A stretch of 64,000 bases of DNA from Paraglaciecola chathamensis S18K6 (GTDB lineage: Bacteria > Pseudomonadota > Gammaproteobacteria > Enterobacterales > Alteromonadaceae). The notes under the pieces were generated by a model that saw nothing but the letters and a program-made list of their open reading frames with translations, searched no databases and was not told the DNA's origin. Where the stretch lies: positions 62,001-126,000 of the forward strand of contig BAEM01000022.1 in the NCBI GenBank assembly GCA_000314955.1. Reading direction: 5' to 3'. Below, in pieces: positions 52,000 to 61,546 of this stretch; position 1 is the first letter of the stretch; the number at the start of each line of letters is the position of its first letter. Made by a program: the position numbers and the translations under genes.

Positions 52000-53253
52000 T
52001 TAAACTTGCACAACTAAATCACTGCTCAAAGCAAGTGAACTGTCCTGTAGTTTGCTTATGTTTACCCGTTGACGCTGGGTAATAAATTTTGTGCCTAGCA
52101 CATACGCCTTGGCGTGATTTACTGCATCCACTGAGAGAAGTTCATCACCGTTAAAATACCAAACAGAAAAACTCTGAGGATTGTCGCATTCGTGACGCAC
52201 CACCACCTTGTCATAACCTTGCGACAACCCGACCATTTGCAGTTTCACCGCATATTGATCTGACCAAAACCAAGGTATGGCATTCACTTTTGGGGGTTTG
52301 GCACATATCACTGCCGCAACCACTTTGGCTTGCTCAAGGGCATTTTGCACTGACTCTAAGCGTAACCAACGCTGATAATGTGTATTGAACTGGGCACAAC
52401 AATCGCCAATCGCATAAATACTGTCATCGCTGGTTTGGTTATTGGCATCGACTGCGATGCCATTGTCTATTTTCAGCCCTGCCTTTTCAGCCAAATGGGT
52501 ATTCACGTGCACCCCAACCCCCACCACTATGATGTCTGCAGGGTATTGGCTGCCATCACTACAAATAACGAGGTTTTCGTTGTTATGGGTCTGTATTTCG
52601 CTGACGTTTTTGGCATTGAATACGGCAACCCTATTTTCTTGATGTAAACGATAAAAGTAATCAGACATATCTGGAGCAGTCACTCGGGCAAGCAAACGAG
52701 ATTCACGCTCTAGCACTGTCACCTGAGCCCCGCACTGTCGCAGTGACGCAGCAGCCTCAAGGCCGACATAGCCGCCACCAATTACCACCACGCGTTTTTG
52801 CTGGCAGGTATTAAATGCCTGTGCGATTGCCTGCGCATCATTAGCAGTGCGAAGCGTATACAAATGCGCTGCGCTCGCTACCCCAGAAATGGGCGGAATA
52901 ATCGGCTGCGCGCCAGTAGCAAGCACGAGTTGCGTGTAAACGTGAGACGAACCATCATCAAGTGTCACGGTTTTTTCACTGGGGTCAACATCAATCACTG
53001 TCACGCCCAACTGTAAGTCTATGTCAGCTTTTTCATAGGCCTGAAGGGGTTTAAGCAACTGCCCTGCTGGCTCATCACTAATGAGGTGTTTTTTGGATAG
53101 TGGAGGCCGGTGATAAGGTACGCGCTTGTCAGTATCAATTAACTGAATGCGCCCCGTGTATCCTTCTTTGCGTAATGCAAAAGCTAAGTTCACCCCGCCA
53201 TGGCTGGCACCAACAATAATACAAGTCTCTTGGGGAAGCTGAGCGTTCATCAT
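52000..53253 (-). CDS. FAD-dependent ferredoxin reductase (P450 system)
   Basis: The 417-residue reductase has an FAD motif IIVGASHGGVNLAFALRKEGY, the LATGAQP strand, an NAD motif VVVIGGGYVGLEAAASLRQCG, and the C-terminal FAD motif AIGDCCAQF, as in putidaredoxin/rhodocoxin reductases. It passes electrons from NAD(P)H to the [2Fe-2S] ferredoxin encoded 32 bases upstream. With the P450 gene it completes a class I three-component monooxygenase. The order P450, ferredoxin, reductase on one strand supports an operon. Confidence 0.92.
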   Translation of the reverse strand: MMNAQLPQETCIIVGASHGGVNLAFALRKEGYTGRIQLIDTDKRVPYHRPPLSKKHLISDEPAGQLLKPLQAYEKADIDLQLGVTVIDVDPSEKTVTLDDGSSHVYTQLVLATGAQPIIPPISGVASAAHLYTLRTANDAQAIAQAFNTCQQKRVVVIGGGYVGLEAAASLRQCGAQVTVLERESRLLARVTAPDMSDYFYRLHQENRVAVFNAKNVSEIQTHNNENLVICSDGSQYPADIIVVGVGVHVNTHLAEKAGLKIDNGIAVDANNQTSDDSIYAIGDCCAQFNTHYQRWLRLESVQNALEQAKVVAAVICAKPPKVNAIPWFWSDQYAVKLQMVGLSQGYDKVVVRHECDNPQSFSVWYFNGDELLSVDAVNHAKAYVLGTKFITQRQRVNISKLQDSSLALSSDLVVQV

Positions 53254-53285
53254 GGTTTATTACCTATTCACTGAATTATTTGGGC

Positions 53286-53597
53286 TTACTGACCGGCTAC
53301 GGTGAGTACCAGCCCATCTAGTTCTGGGGTGATATCAATCTGACAACATAACCGGCTATATTCATCGGCGTCATCGTCGAGCTCAAGCATGTCTTTTTCA
53401 ATTTCACTGGCTTGACCAACCAAAGAAAATTGCTCTTTTGCCACATGTACGTGGCAGGTGGCACAGGAGCACACCCCGCCGCAATCACCATCAATGCCCG
53501 CTACGTTGTTTTCTACCGCGAGCTCCATCACCGAGCCTGATTCGCCGTGTACCGTGACGGGGATATTGTCTTGCGTAATAAAAGTAATATTTGCCAT
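53286..53597 (-). CDS. [2Fe-2S] ferredoxin, adrenodoxin/putidaredoxin type
   Basis: A 103-residue ferredoxin has the C-x5-C-x2-C cluster motif in GDCGGVCSCATCHVHV and the fourth Cys in YSRLCCQI. It begins MANITFITQDNIPVTV and ends VAGQ. Ferredoxins of this kind serve P450 enzymes. It lies between the P450 and the reductase genes. A 7-bp hairpin ATCGGTG/CACCGAT sits in the 73-base gap after the P450 gene. Confidence 0.95.
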   Translation of the reverse strand: MANITFITQDNIPVTVHGESGSVMELAVENNVAGIDGDCGGVCSCATCHVHVAKEQFSLVGQASEIEKDMLELDDDADEYSRLCCQIDITPELDGLVLTVAGQ

Positions 53598-53670
53598 GTT
53601 TTGGTCCTCTACGTTAATTGGGGATCGGTGGATGCCATAACACCGATGCGAACTATCTTGTCAATTAGCA

Positions 53671-54828
53671 CTATCGCGGGTGAAAGTGAACATTCAGCCG
53701 ATGAAAACCGACTTTACGTTCAAATTCGCCTAACTGTTCTATGTTCTCTTCAAAGTCAACTATATCGATGGAGCCCACCTTCTCTATTAAGGTTTCGACC
53801 AACACGCGCATGATTTGCCGCGCATGAGTAGCCCCTAGGCAATTGTGATGACTAAAACCAAAGCTCACATGAGGGTTGAGTTTTCGGTCAAGAATGACTT
53901 CTTCGGGTGATTCAAACACACTTGCGTCCCGATTCGCCGACGCCCAGCAAAGAGAGACTCGCGAGTCGGCTTTGATTGCGTGCTCGCACACTGTGCTGTC
54001 TTGTGTAGCCACTCTGCCCATTTGCGTTAATGGAGCAAAATAACGAATGAGTTCTTCAATTGCGCGACCGATAATGTCAGGTTCATTGCGTAGGCGAGTC
54101 AATGATTCGGGGTGCTCAGCAAAATAGCTAATGGTGTTGGTCACTGCATTAATGACAGTATCTCGGCCACCAGCGAACGTTAAAATCATGATCCCCTTGA
54201 TTTCCTCATGAGTGAGCTTTTTCCCTTCCACCTCTGCTGCCAACAACACCGAGTACAAGTCACCCTCTGGGTCAGCGCTAGCTGCGTTAATCTTCTCATC
54301 AATGTAATCGTATAAAAGCCCTGCTTTGTCTTTGTCTAACGGGTCATCTTCACTGCGAAATACATGTGTGCCCCAACCGATCCAGGTGTCGGCTTCGCTG
54401 GCATCTGTATTGAGTAACAAGGTCAATGCTCGCGACTGCAAACACAAAGAGAACGCTTCTACTGCGTCGATGACACCTTTAGTTAATACTTCATCCACCA
54501 GCGCGTTAACCTGCTGGCCTAATTGAGCGCGATATTCATTACCAAGCGGTCGCTTAAACCAAGGGTCAAGCAATGCGCGAAACGAGCCATGCATGGGCGG
54601 GTCAACTTCAAATGGTATTTGTCGTGTATCACGAATATTGACTTCAGAAGGGATCACGATGCGACCAGGGGCCGCGCCAGATTGAAAGGTCTTCCAGTTA
54701 TGCGCTGTTTTGCGAACATCCTTTAAGCGCAAAATCATGGTCACAGGATCATCTTGGTCGTTCATGTACGCGCAGCCACTGTGCTCACGGGCACCCGTAA
54801 ACGGATCAGGAGATTGGTATTTTTTCAT
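53671..54828 (-). CDS. Cytochrome P450, candidate 6-O-methyl-galactose demethylase (CYP236A-like)
   Basis: The 385-residue bacterial P450 has the I-helix AGGRDTVINAVTN, an ExxR in EELIRYFAPLTQMGR and a haem loop SFGFSHHNCLGATHARQIM with the Cys ligand. The usual FxxGxxxCxG reads FGFSHHNCLG, with Ser for the first Gly. The ATG at 54828 has GAGGCGAAC upstream. The operon with ferredoxin and reductase, plus an AraC regulator and two likely formaldehyde-handling genes, matches the described P450 demethylases of marine agar degraders. The substrate is inferred from context only. Confidence 0.88.
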   Translation of the reverse strand: MKKYQSPDPFTGAREHSGCAYMNDQDDPVTMILRLKDVRKTAHNWKTFQSGAAPGRIVIPSEVNIRDTRQIPFEVDPPMHGSFRALLDPWFKRPLGNEYRAQLGQQVNALVDEVLTKGVIDAVEAFSLCLQSRALTLLLNTDASEADTWIGWGTHVFRSEDDPLDKDKAGLLYDYIDEKINAASADPEGDLYSVLLAAEVEGKKLTHEEIKGIMILTFAGGRDTVINAVTNTISYFAEHPESLTRLRNEPDIIGRAIEELIRYFAPLTQMGRVATQDSTVCEHAIKADSRVSLCWASANRDASVFESPEEVILDRKLNPHVSFGFSHHNCLGATHARQIMRVLVETLIEKVGSIDIVDFEENIEQLGEFERKVGFHRLNVHFHPR

Positions 54829-55053
54829 TGTTCGCCTCAAAGTAAATAACAACTACTTAACATCTTGAGGGCTATATTAAGTGCCATAACATGAGATAAA
54901 TACCGCCATTCAAACTAAAAATGTCATATTTCGACTGTCATCAATTCAAATTGGTCTTAATACCAATTCCATTAAATAAAGGATATTTATCAGAAAATCA
55001 TCATAAAAAGGAGTATGACAAGCACTACAGGTATCGTAGACGGCAACGCAGAT

Positions 55054-56046
55054 TTAAAACGTTTCTTTCGCCCAAGTGGTTTTGGGGTTGTCGTTATCGG
55101 CGGTGCTCTTTGAGCTGTGACTGCTATCAATAGTATCTGCGCTTTCTGCATTTTCTGCATTTTCTGCATTTTCTGCGCTTTCAGCGTGCTGGGCACGGCG
55201 GTGAATATCGCTGCGGTATTGATAAGGTGTGACGCCATAATATTTTTTAAAATGCGCTATAAAATGTGACGGGCTAGAAAATGCCATTTCATAGCTTATT
55301 TGAGTGACGGAATATTTGCTCTGGCTCAACATGCGTGCCCCGTGATACAGCTTGTGCTGCAAAATATAATTGGCATATGTGTGACGGAACACACTCTTAA
55401 ACAACCGCGAAAAATGAGAAGTGGATAAATGACACTTTTCTGCGGCCTCTCCCACTGACAAATTGACGTATTCATCGTGTTTAAAGAGTTTTATCACCGG
55501 CATTAAGCGTGAATAACCTTGCACATGACGTAAGGTATGCTCGGAATTTTGCTCAACTTGTTGAGCTTGATCAGCTATCCACAGCAAGAGTAAATTCAGT
55601 AAGGCTACGCTTTTCTCACTGCGTGGTTGATGCTCGAAACAGTCTAATAACCAGCGACATTGTTGCTGTACAACATCGATATTCTGACGGTTCATGCGTA
55701 AATGCATACCCCGGTTAAACAACGGCTTAACTGATTGAAATTGTGGTAAGTCGAGAATTTTAGGCACAAACTGAATTAAGTACCAAGACTTAGCTTTAGG
55801 GCTTATTTCGTAGTTGTGCACCTCTAATGCTGGGGTTAAAACAATGTCATTATTAGCCAGTTGTGAATCCCCTTGACTGGAAAAGTAACAACCTTCAATG
55901 TCTTCAAAAATGATCAGTTCATGCACTTCATGGAAATGCATTAAACAAGAGTACGGCTCGGCGTCTTGGTAGCTGATTTTTTGAATATCAAACAGGTATT
56001 CTTTGGCAATGCACAAAGGCTCACAATAGACATTTTGTTGTTTCAT
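55054..56046 (-). CDS. AraC-family regulator with cupin sensor domain
   Basis: The N-terminal part (about 1-150) is a cupin-like sensor with LMHFHEVHELIIFED, and residues 190-285 form two helix-turn-helices (LSVGEAAEKCHLSTSHFSRLFK, VTQISYEMAFSSPSHFIAHFKKYYGVTP). The start is the ATG at 56046 with GAGGGTGTA upstream. The C-terminal tail after residue 285 is unusual: it contains repeats of Ala-Glu-Asn from a nine-base DNA repeat and a Ser/Asp-rich end. The gene lies between the P450 operon and the divergent alcohol dehydrogenase and probably controls both. Confidence 0.9.
   Translation of the reverse strand: MKQQNVYCEPLCIAKEYLFDIQKISYQDAEPYSCLMHFHEVHELIIFEDIEGCYFSSQGDSQLANNDIVLTPALEVHNYEISPKAKSWYLIQFVPKILDLPQFQSVKPLFNRGMHLRMNRQNIDVVQQQCRWLLDCFEHQPRSEKSVALLNLLLLWIADQAQQVEQNSEHTLRHVQGYSRLMPVIKLFKHDEYVNLSVGEAAEKCHLSTSHFSRLFKSVFRHTYANYILQHKLYHGARMLSQSKYSVTQISYEMAFSSPSHFIAHFKKYYGVTPYQYRSDIHRRAQHAESAENAENAENAESADTIDSSHSSKSTADNDNPKTTWAKETF
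55143..55180. repeat. Nine-base microsatellite inside the AraC gene
   Basis: TTCTGCATT is repeated four times, plus imperfect neighbours, encoding AENAENAEN in the regulator's C-terminal tail. The unit of nine bases keeps the frame. Confidence 0.9.
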
Positions 56047-56198
56047 TACACCCTCATTGTTAACAATGAACATTTTCACGTAGCAAGCAGTCTACCCCTA
56101 TATCTGATACTTTGTCACCGTTATATGACATAAACCCCGAGTGAGCTGTGGTCTAATTCTGATACTTTTATTGAATTAGCTAATATTGAGATAGAGAT

Positions 56199-57317
56199 AT
56201 GACACACTCATCACGCCAATCAAAAGCCATCGTATCTAATGGAAAAGGTCAGTTTGAGCAAGTTACGCTAACCGTTATGCCGCCCCTGGAAGGGGAAGTG
56301 CGGGTTAAAATTCTGGCATCCGGTTTATGCCACACTGACTGGGACTCAATCCAAAATTGGAACAAAACATTCGTGGTCGGTCACGAAGGTGCTGGTGTGA
56401 TTGACGCGGTTGGTGAAGGTGTACAGGGTTTGTGCGTTGGCGATAAGGTGATCCTTAACTGGTCTATCCCCTGTGGACACTGCTTCGCTTGTCAGCAAGG
56501 CAATGTACATATTTGTGAAAACCATTCTCCAGTTTGCGGCAACGGATTATGCGGCCATGCCCATGCGGGCGCCACAACGCAAAACGGGCAATCTGTCGAA
56601 CGCTCTTTTCATTTGGGTACCTTGAGTGAATACACTGTGGTCAAAGCAGCAGCCATTGTTAAGTTTGAGCATGACGTCCCCTTCTCATCTGCATCAATCG
56701 TTGGTTGCGGTGTAATGACAGGCTATGGCTCTGTGGTCAATGCTGCTCAGTTAAAAGCAGGTAGTACGGTGTGCGTTATCGGTTGTGGTGGTGTTGGTTT
56801 AAATGTTATTCAAGCCGCCCGCATATCCGGGGCGCGTAAAATTATCGCTATCGACATCAATCAAGAACGATTAGCTCAAGCCAAACAATTTGGCGCAACT
56901 CATGGCCTGATATCGATTCAAGACGATGTGGACTTCTTACAGATGCGCGATTTGGTAAGAGAAATGACAGACGGCCGCGGGGCAGACTATGCCTTTGAAT
57001 GCACGGCAATCCCTGCGCTTGGGTCTGCGCCACTGGCGTTGATACGCAATGCAGGCACGGCGGTACAAGTCAGCGGTATTGAACAGCGAATTGATTTCAA
57101 TTGTGAGCTTTTTGAATGGGATAAAATTTACCTTAATCCTTTGTACGGTAAATGTAACCCCCAGGTCGATTTTCCTGCGTTGCTTGATTTGTACTGTAGC
57201 GGGCAACTCAAACTTGACGAATTAGTGACAAAAACATATTCACTGAAAAACGTCGCTCAAGGCTTTGATGATATGCTCAATGGGCGGATAGCCAAGGGCG
57301 TGGTTGTGTTTTCTTAG
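56199..57317 (+). CDS. Zinc-dependent alcohol dehydrogenase, class-III-like
   Basis: The 372-residue MDR enzyme has the catalytic zinc region LASGLCHTDWDS and GHEGAGVIDAVGEGV, the structural-zinc cysteines in PCGHCFACQQGNVHIC and a Rossmann VCVIGCGGVGLNVIQAA. The size and wording fit class III alcohol (formaldehyde) dehydrogenases. It is divergent from the AraC gene and followed by an esterase-D-like gene. In context it is likely to oxidise formaldehyde released by P450 demethylation, or its glutathione adduct. This is inference supported by published clusters in marine bacteria. Confidence 0.88.
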   Translation: MTHSSRQSKAIVSNGKGQFEQVTLTVMPPLEGEVRVKILASGLCHTDWDSIQNWNKTFVVGHEGAGVIDAVGEGVQGLCVGDKVILNWSIPCGHCFACQQGNVHICENHSPVCGNGLCGHAHAGATTQNGQSVERSFHLGTLSEYTVVKAAAIVKFEHDVPFSSASIVGCGVMTGYGSVVNAAQLKAGSTVCVIGCGGVGLNVIQAARISGARKIIAIDINQERLAQAKQFGATHGLISIQDDVDFLQMRDLVREMTDGRGADYAFECTAIPALGSAPLALIRNAGTAVQVSGIEQRIDFNCELFEWDKIYLNPLYGKCNPQVDFPALLDLYCSGQLKLDELVTKTYSLKNVAQGFDDMLNGRIAKGVVVFS

Positions 57318-57441
57318 TCCTACAAGGCAATTAGCTGCTTGTACGAACGCGGTCTAGCATTCATCCGATAACGTTTGTTGAGCCCTCTTTATAGCTAAAC
57401 CTTGTTCTTGTTAATTATCACTTATTAGAAGGGGAACTGGC

Positions 57442-58257
57442 ATGAGCCTTTTACGGTTAGAAGTATCAGATCCACAATTTACACCGGCGCATACGCGTTA
57501 TATTTCTATTCACTCTAGTCATTTAGGCGGGCGCCACGATGTCAGCGTGTATAACGCGGACACAACGCAGCGAGATATCCCCGTAGTGATCTTACTCCAC
57601 GGCGTTTACGGTAATCACTGGGTGTGGATGAATCTTGGTGGAGTACACAAGGTCTACGAGCAACTACGCGCCGAAGGCTTAGAAGAGTTTTTATTGGTGA
57701 TGCCCTCAGACGGTGGTTTATTAGACGGCTCAGCCTATTTGCCGCTTGCCGATAAAGGTAACTACGAACAGTGGATCATGGATGATGTGGTGAACGCAAT
57801 AAAAACCCTACACCCAAGCCAGGTTACAGACAAAAGTCGCTGGTATATCAGTGGATTATCCATGGGGGGTTACGGCGCTTTGCGCCTTGGAGCTAAGTAC
57901 CCAGAGTGCTTTAGTGGTGTGTCAGCACATTCGTCGATTACACAATTGGATGATATGGCCCAATTTGTAGAAACGCCGTTGTCATTTTATCGTTGTGAGG
58001 AACCCCGCGAAGCTGACCTATTACATTGGTTTGATAAAACCACAGACACTCGCCCTGCCCTGCGCTTCGATTGTGGCACAGATGACAGCTTAATAGACGC
58101 TAATCGCTGGTTACATCAACAGCTAATTGCGCGAAAAATTAGCCACGCATACCAGGAGTATGCAGGGACCCATGAATGGGCTTATTGGCATGAGCATGTT
58201 GCCGAGAGTTTCAAATGGTTTTCAGCGATTGAGAAGCGTCATAAATCGGCGGTTTAG
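57442..58257 (+). CDS. Esterase-D/S-formylglutathione-hydrolase-like protein
   Basis: The 271-residue alpha/beta hydrolase has VILLHGVYGNHWVWMN, the nucleophile elbow ISGLSMGGYGALRLG, the catalytic Asp in CGTDDSL and the His in GTHEWAYWHEH, as in esterase D. Members cleave S-formylglutathione or small esters. The ATG has GAAGGGGAAC upstream. It follows the alcohol dehydrogenase after 124 bases on the same strand, a pairing expected for formaldehyde disposal. Confidence 0.85.
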   Translation: MSLLRLEVSDPQFTPAHTRYISIHSSHLGGRHDVSVYNADTTQRDIPVVILLHGVYGNHWVWMNLGGVHKVYEQLRAEGLEEFLLVMPSDGGLLDGSAYLPLADKGNYEQWIMDDVVNAIKTLHPSQVTDKSRWYISGLSMGGYGALRLGAKYPECFSGVSAHSSITQLDDMAQFVETPLSFYRCEEPREADLLHWFDKTTDTRPALRFDCGTDDSLIDANRWLHQQLIARKISHAYQEYAGTHEWAYWHEHVAESFKWFSAIEKRHKSAV

Positions 58258-58314
58258 CCACCATCACAGCCGACTTAGGTCATCAAGCATCTAACACACG
58301 CATCTATCACACGC

Positions 58315-58968
58315 TTACAGTAAGGTGTGTAAAAACCGCTCGCTTCTTGGCAAATAATAGTTGTCATAATTCAAAGACATCACGACCTTGTTCGCGCGGC
58401 CAATAATCTCGTCTCGGGGAATTAAACCAAAGACCCGAGAGTCTGCGCTATTGTCTCGGTTATCTCCCATGGCTAAATAGTAATCAGCTGGGATAGTCAG
58501 TGGCGTGAAGCTAGATAACCGAGAGCCGTTATTCGCTACGCGAATACGGTGTTGCACACCAAGTAGGTTTTCGGTCACTTCGCTAAAATGCCCTTTGGCG
58601 ACGTTGTTTTCATAACTCAAAGGTTGCTGGTTGATATACAACACGTTGTCAATCATCGCGATCGTATCACCTGGGATCCCCACGACCCGTTTTACCAAGC
58701 GTTTATCTGCTGGTGCTGAGTCAAACACAATAATGTCACCACGTATTGGGTCGGCGAGTTTTAACAAGGAATAATTCACGAACGGAGTGCTGACATCATA
58801 GGCAAGCTTGTTTACCCAAATACGGTCCCCTTCGACGATGGTGGGTTGCATAGAGCCAGTGGGTACTTCGTTCCAATCGGCTATGGCGCTTCTAAAAACG
58901 CACATAAGCACAATAAATAACAGCACAGATTTGTTATCTCTGTAGAGGGTTGTTAAATACACTTTCAT
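58315..58968 (-). CDS. lepB: Signal peptidase I
   Basis: A 217-residue membrane peptidase has a single N-terminal membrane segment, the catalytic Ser in VPTGSMQPTI, the Lys in KRLVKRVVGIPGD and the box GDNRDNSADSR. The ATG at 58968 has GAGGATAGTG upstream, and the longer frame is not needed. It cleaves Sec signal peptides. It is shorter than the main LepB of gammaproteobacteria (about 300 residues with two membrane segments) and could be a second copy. Confidence 0.9.
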   Translation of the reverse strand: MKVYLTTLYRDNKSVLLFIVLMCVFRSAIADWNEVPTGSMQPTIVEGDRIWVNKLAYDVSTPFVNYSLLKLADPIRGDIIVFDSAPADKRLVKRVVGIPGDTIAMIDNVLYINQQPLSYENNVAKGHFSEVTENLLGVQHRIRVANNGSRLSSFTPLTIPADYYLAMGDNRDNSADSRVFGLIPRDEIIGRANKVVMSLNYDNYYLPRSERFLHTLL

Positions 58969-58998
58969 CACTATCCTCATTCTCACTTTTAAAGGCAC

Positions 58999-59334
58999 TT
59001 GTTTTAACGTACTTATTTTAACGAGCGTTGCGTTAAGGAACCTTGCATTAAGGGAAACGGCTTGCTGTTACTCTACAAAAGCAAACAATGCCATGCATAT
59101 TAATAATATGGCAGCAAACCAACAACAAGTTGATGTCACTTTGTTACTAATAGTGTCAAGCTGGTGATTCGCGTCATATGATTAGCCAAAACACTTAGGT
59201 TCGAGCTAACGCGCTTCTTGTCCCAACACATAAAAGCGAACAGAAAACAGGCAATTACCGCTACCGATGTAAATTGACTCATGTAATAATCATTCAAATT
59301 ATTAAGCCGCTCATAACAGTAACGGAGACGACCT
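58999..59334. other. Intergenic region, nothing firm
   Basis: These 336 bases hold a decayed TTTTAACG repeat near 59003-59035 and the promoter of the diguanylate cyclase gene by position. No c-di-GMP riboswitch could be recognised. Confidence 0.4.
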
Positions 59335-61500
59335 TTGAATTCGGGGTTCCCACTCGTAAAGGTAATTGCATGGATAACATTATTTTTCGCGCAGTGCTCA
59401 CTCTTCAGTGTTGATGCTCAAGTCAATACAAGTTCACTCCCTAGTGGTAGCAAGGCGCTTTCAGACGTAAGTATACTTAAACGTGCTATAGAGCATGCGC
59501 GTAAACAAGGCGATATCCACCAGGCAGAGACACTAACTGGTGAGTTTCATCAACTGGCCTTAGCCGAAAATACGCCCATTTCCATTGCGGATAGCTATTT
59601 TCAACAAGCCCGTAACGCCATGGAGCGCAATAACTATGAGCCGGCACATGAACTGCTCAATCAAGCCATTGGTCTTTATGAAGCCCAAAACAATCAGGTG
59701 GGCCTAGCCAAAGCTTATCGTCAACTTGGGTTAACCTATCGTTACCAATCAAATTACCCTCAAGCCTTGGAATATATCTATTTGGCGATGCAAATCAGCC
59801 AGCAACTAAACGACCAGCCTGCGATAGCGTCCACCTATAACAGCATCGGCTTAGTGCTTGAGAAAATGGGGCTACTTGAAGGTGCAGCCCAAGCACACCA
59901 ACAAGCGCTTGAATTACATTACGAATTAGAAAACAAAGACGGTATCGCCAGTGCACTTTATAACTTAGGCGATCTCCGCAGGTTGATGGGCGACCACACG
60001 CTAGCGCTAAACTACTTCAAAGATGCTTTGGCGATCGATCTCGCATCTGGAGGGAAAAAATACATTGCCTACAGCCATAACAAAGTGGGTTATCAATACG
60101 TTGAGTTAGGCGATTATCAAAAAGCGCAAGAGCATCTTAATACTGCCCTTGCTTTGTTTAAACAAATTCAAGCGCCGCGTGATACCGATTGGGCGTTGAC
60201 ATCAATGGCAAGATTGGAAATGGAACTGGGCAATCTTGAACAGTCTCGAGCGTTATTAGACGGGGTTATCGCGCGAGCAATTAAACAGAATTACAAAAGT
60301 TTGCTGGTTGACGCCTATCGACTTTCAGCCAGCTTAGCACTTAAAAGTGACGATACTAAGTTAGCAATACAGCATATAGACGCCGGAGTTGCGCAAGCAC
60401 AAAGCAACAACGAAACACATGATGAAGCCCTGTTAGAAGCTCTTCGCGTACAAGCCTATATTAAAGAAGATGCATTACGGCTAGCCTTTGATGCATTGCT
60501 GGCACAAAAGAAGCTTGAAGATGAAACCCTGCACGCTAGTCGCATCAATACTATTGCCACATTACAGTCACAAACAGAGTTTGTGCGCCGTGCTCAGCAA
60601 ATTAAACTGCTCGAACAGGAAAAAGCGTTAAGCAAAGTTAAACAAGAACAATTCGAGTTAGGCAGAAATGTAAGTATCGCTGGCATAGTGGGCATCTTTG
60701 TATTGTTTGTGTTGATTTACAGCCGCATAAATCAGCGTAATTTGAATAAACGCTTAACAAGAGAAGTCGCCCTTCGCACAACTGAATTAGAACAAAAGAA
60801 CATTGAGTTACAAGCCGCCTATCAAGAAATGGAGGCCATTAGTCTAACGGACAAGTTAACAGGGGTGCATAATCGGCGCTTTTTAGAGAATCAAATTGGC
60901 GCAGATTTAGAAAAAAGCCAGCGTGTTTACACTGATTGGCATGATGGTAAAACACCCCAGCCTCAGCAAGCTGACATAGTCGTTTTCATGATCGACATGG
61001 ATCACTTCAAACACGTAAATGATGAATACGGCCACGGCGCGGGCGATGAAGTATTACAACAACTTACCCAACGTTTGGCGTTAGTATTCAGGCAGTCAGA
61101 TTATATCGTGCGCTGGGGAGGCGAAGAATTTGTGGGAGTCGCGCGTTTTATTAACCGCTCAGACGCAAGCAATTTAGCCCAACGACTCTTAGAAGAGGTG
61201 GGTGCTACCCCTTTTACCTTGTCAAACGGTGCCTCAACCTACCACACCTGCTCCGTCGGCTACGCCTGTTACCCTAGTGCATTGCACCATAATCAAGCGA
61301 ATGATTGGCAAACCTTAATTGCCTTAGCGGATACCTGTTTATATGAAGCTAAGAACAACGGACGCAACGCTTGGGTTGGCATCGAGTGTATTAATGCACC
61401 TAGCGCAAATGTAACCGACATCGCTACTGGCTTTTTTGAATCAGGTGCTCATACAGATAAAATCAAAGTGGTTACATCGTTCACCAGCGCTAATGTATAA
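59335..61500 (+). CDS. TPR-GGDEF diguanylate cyclase
   Basis: A signal peptide (to about residue 28) is followed by at least seven TPR-like units (AKAYRQLGLTYRYQSNYPQALEYI, ASALYNLGDLRRLMGDHTLALNYF), a coiled-coil region, one membrane segment NVSIAGIVGIFVLFVLIYS near residue 445 and a GGDEF domain with IDMDHFKHVNDEYGHGAGDE and RWGGEEF. RQSD five residues before GGEEF is an inhibitory I-site. It makes c-di-GMP under control of a periplasmic sensor. The start is a TTG with CGGAGACGACC upstream. Confidence 0.93.
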   Translation: MNSGFPLVKVIAWITLFFAQCSLFSVDAQVNTSSLPSGSKALSDVSILKRAIEHARKQGDIHQAETLTGEFHQLALAENTPISIADSYFQQARNAMERNNYEPAHELLNQAIGLYEAQNNQVGLAKAYRQLGLTYRYQSNYPQALEYIYLAMQISQQLNDQPAIASTYNSIGLVLEKMGLLEGAAQAHQQALELHYELENKDGIASALYNLGDLRRLMGDHTLALNYFKDALAIDLASGGKKYIAYSHNKVGYQYVELGDYQKAQEHLNTALALFKQIQAPRDTDWALTSMARLEMELGNLEQSRALLDGVIARAIKQNYKSLLVDAYRLSASLALKSDDTKLAIQHIDAGVAQAQSNNETHDEALLEALRVQAYIKEDALRLAFDALLAQKKLEDETLHASRINTIATLQSQTEFVRRAQQIKLLEQEKALSKVKQEQFELGRNVSIAGIVGIFVLFVLIYSRINQRNLNKRLTREVALRTTELEQKNIELQAAYQEMEAISLTDKLTGVHNRRFLENQIGADLEKSQRVYTDWHDGKTPQPQQADIVVFMIDMDHFKHVNDEYGHGAGDEVLQQLTQRLALVFRQSDYIVRWGGEEFVGVARFINRSDASNLAQRLLEEVGATPFTLSNGASTYHTCSVGYACYPSALHHNQANDWQTLIALADTCLYEAKNNGRNAWVGIECINAPSANVTDIATGFFESGAHTDKIKVVTSFTSANV

Positions 61501-61546
61501 CGGCTTGCACTTTAATGGTTTGCACTTTAGCGGCTTGCGCTTTCAC
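61501..61546. repeat. Degenerate GGCTTGCACTTTA tandem repeat
   Basis: Three imperfect 14-16 base units start directly after the stop codon of the diguanylate cyclase gene. Confidence 0.7.

Noticed and set aside
55143-55180. Short direct repeats as a possible CRISPR
   Set aside because: Units are nine bases with no spacers and encode part of the AraC protein.
59040-59334. c-di-GMP riboswitch before the GGDEF gene
   Set aside because: The conserved core of known classes could not be recognised by eye.
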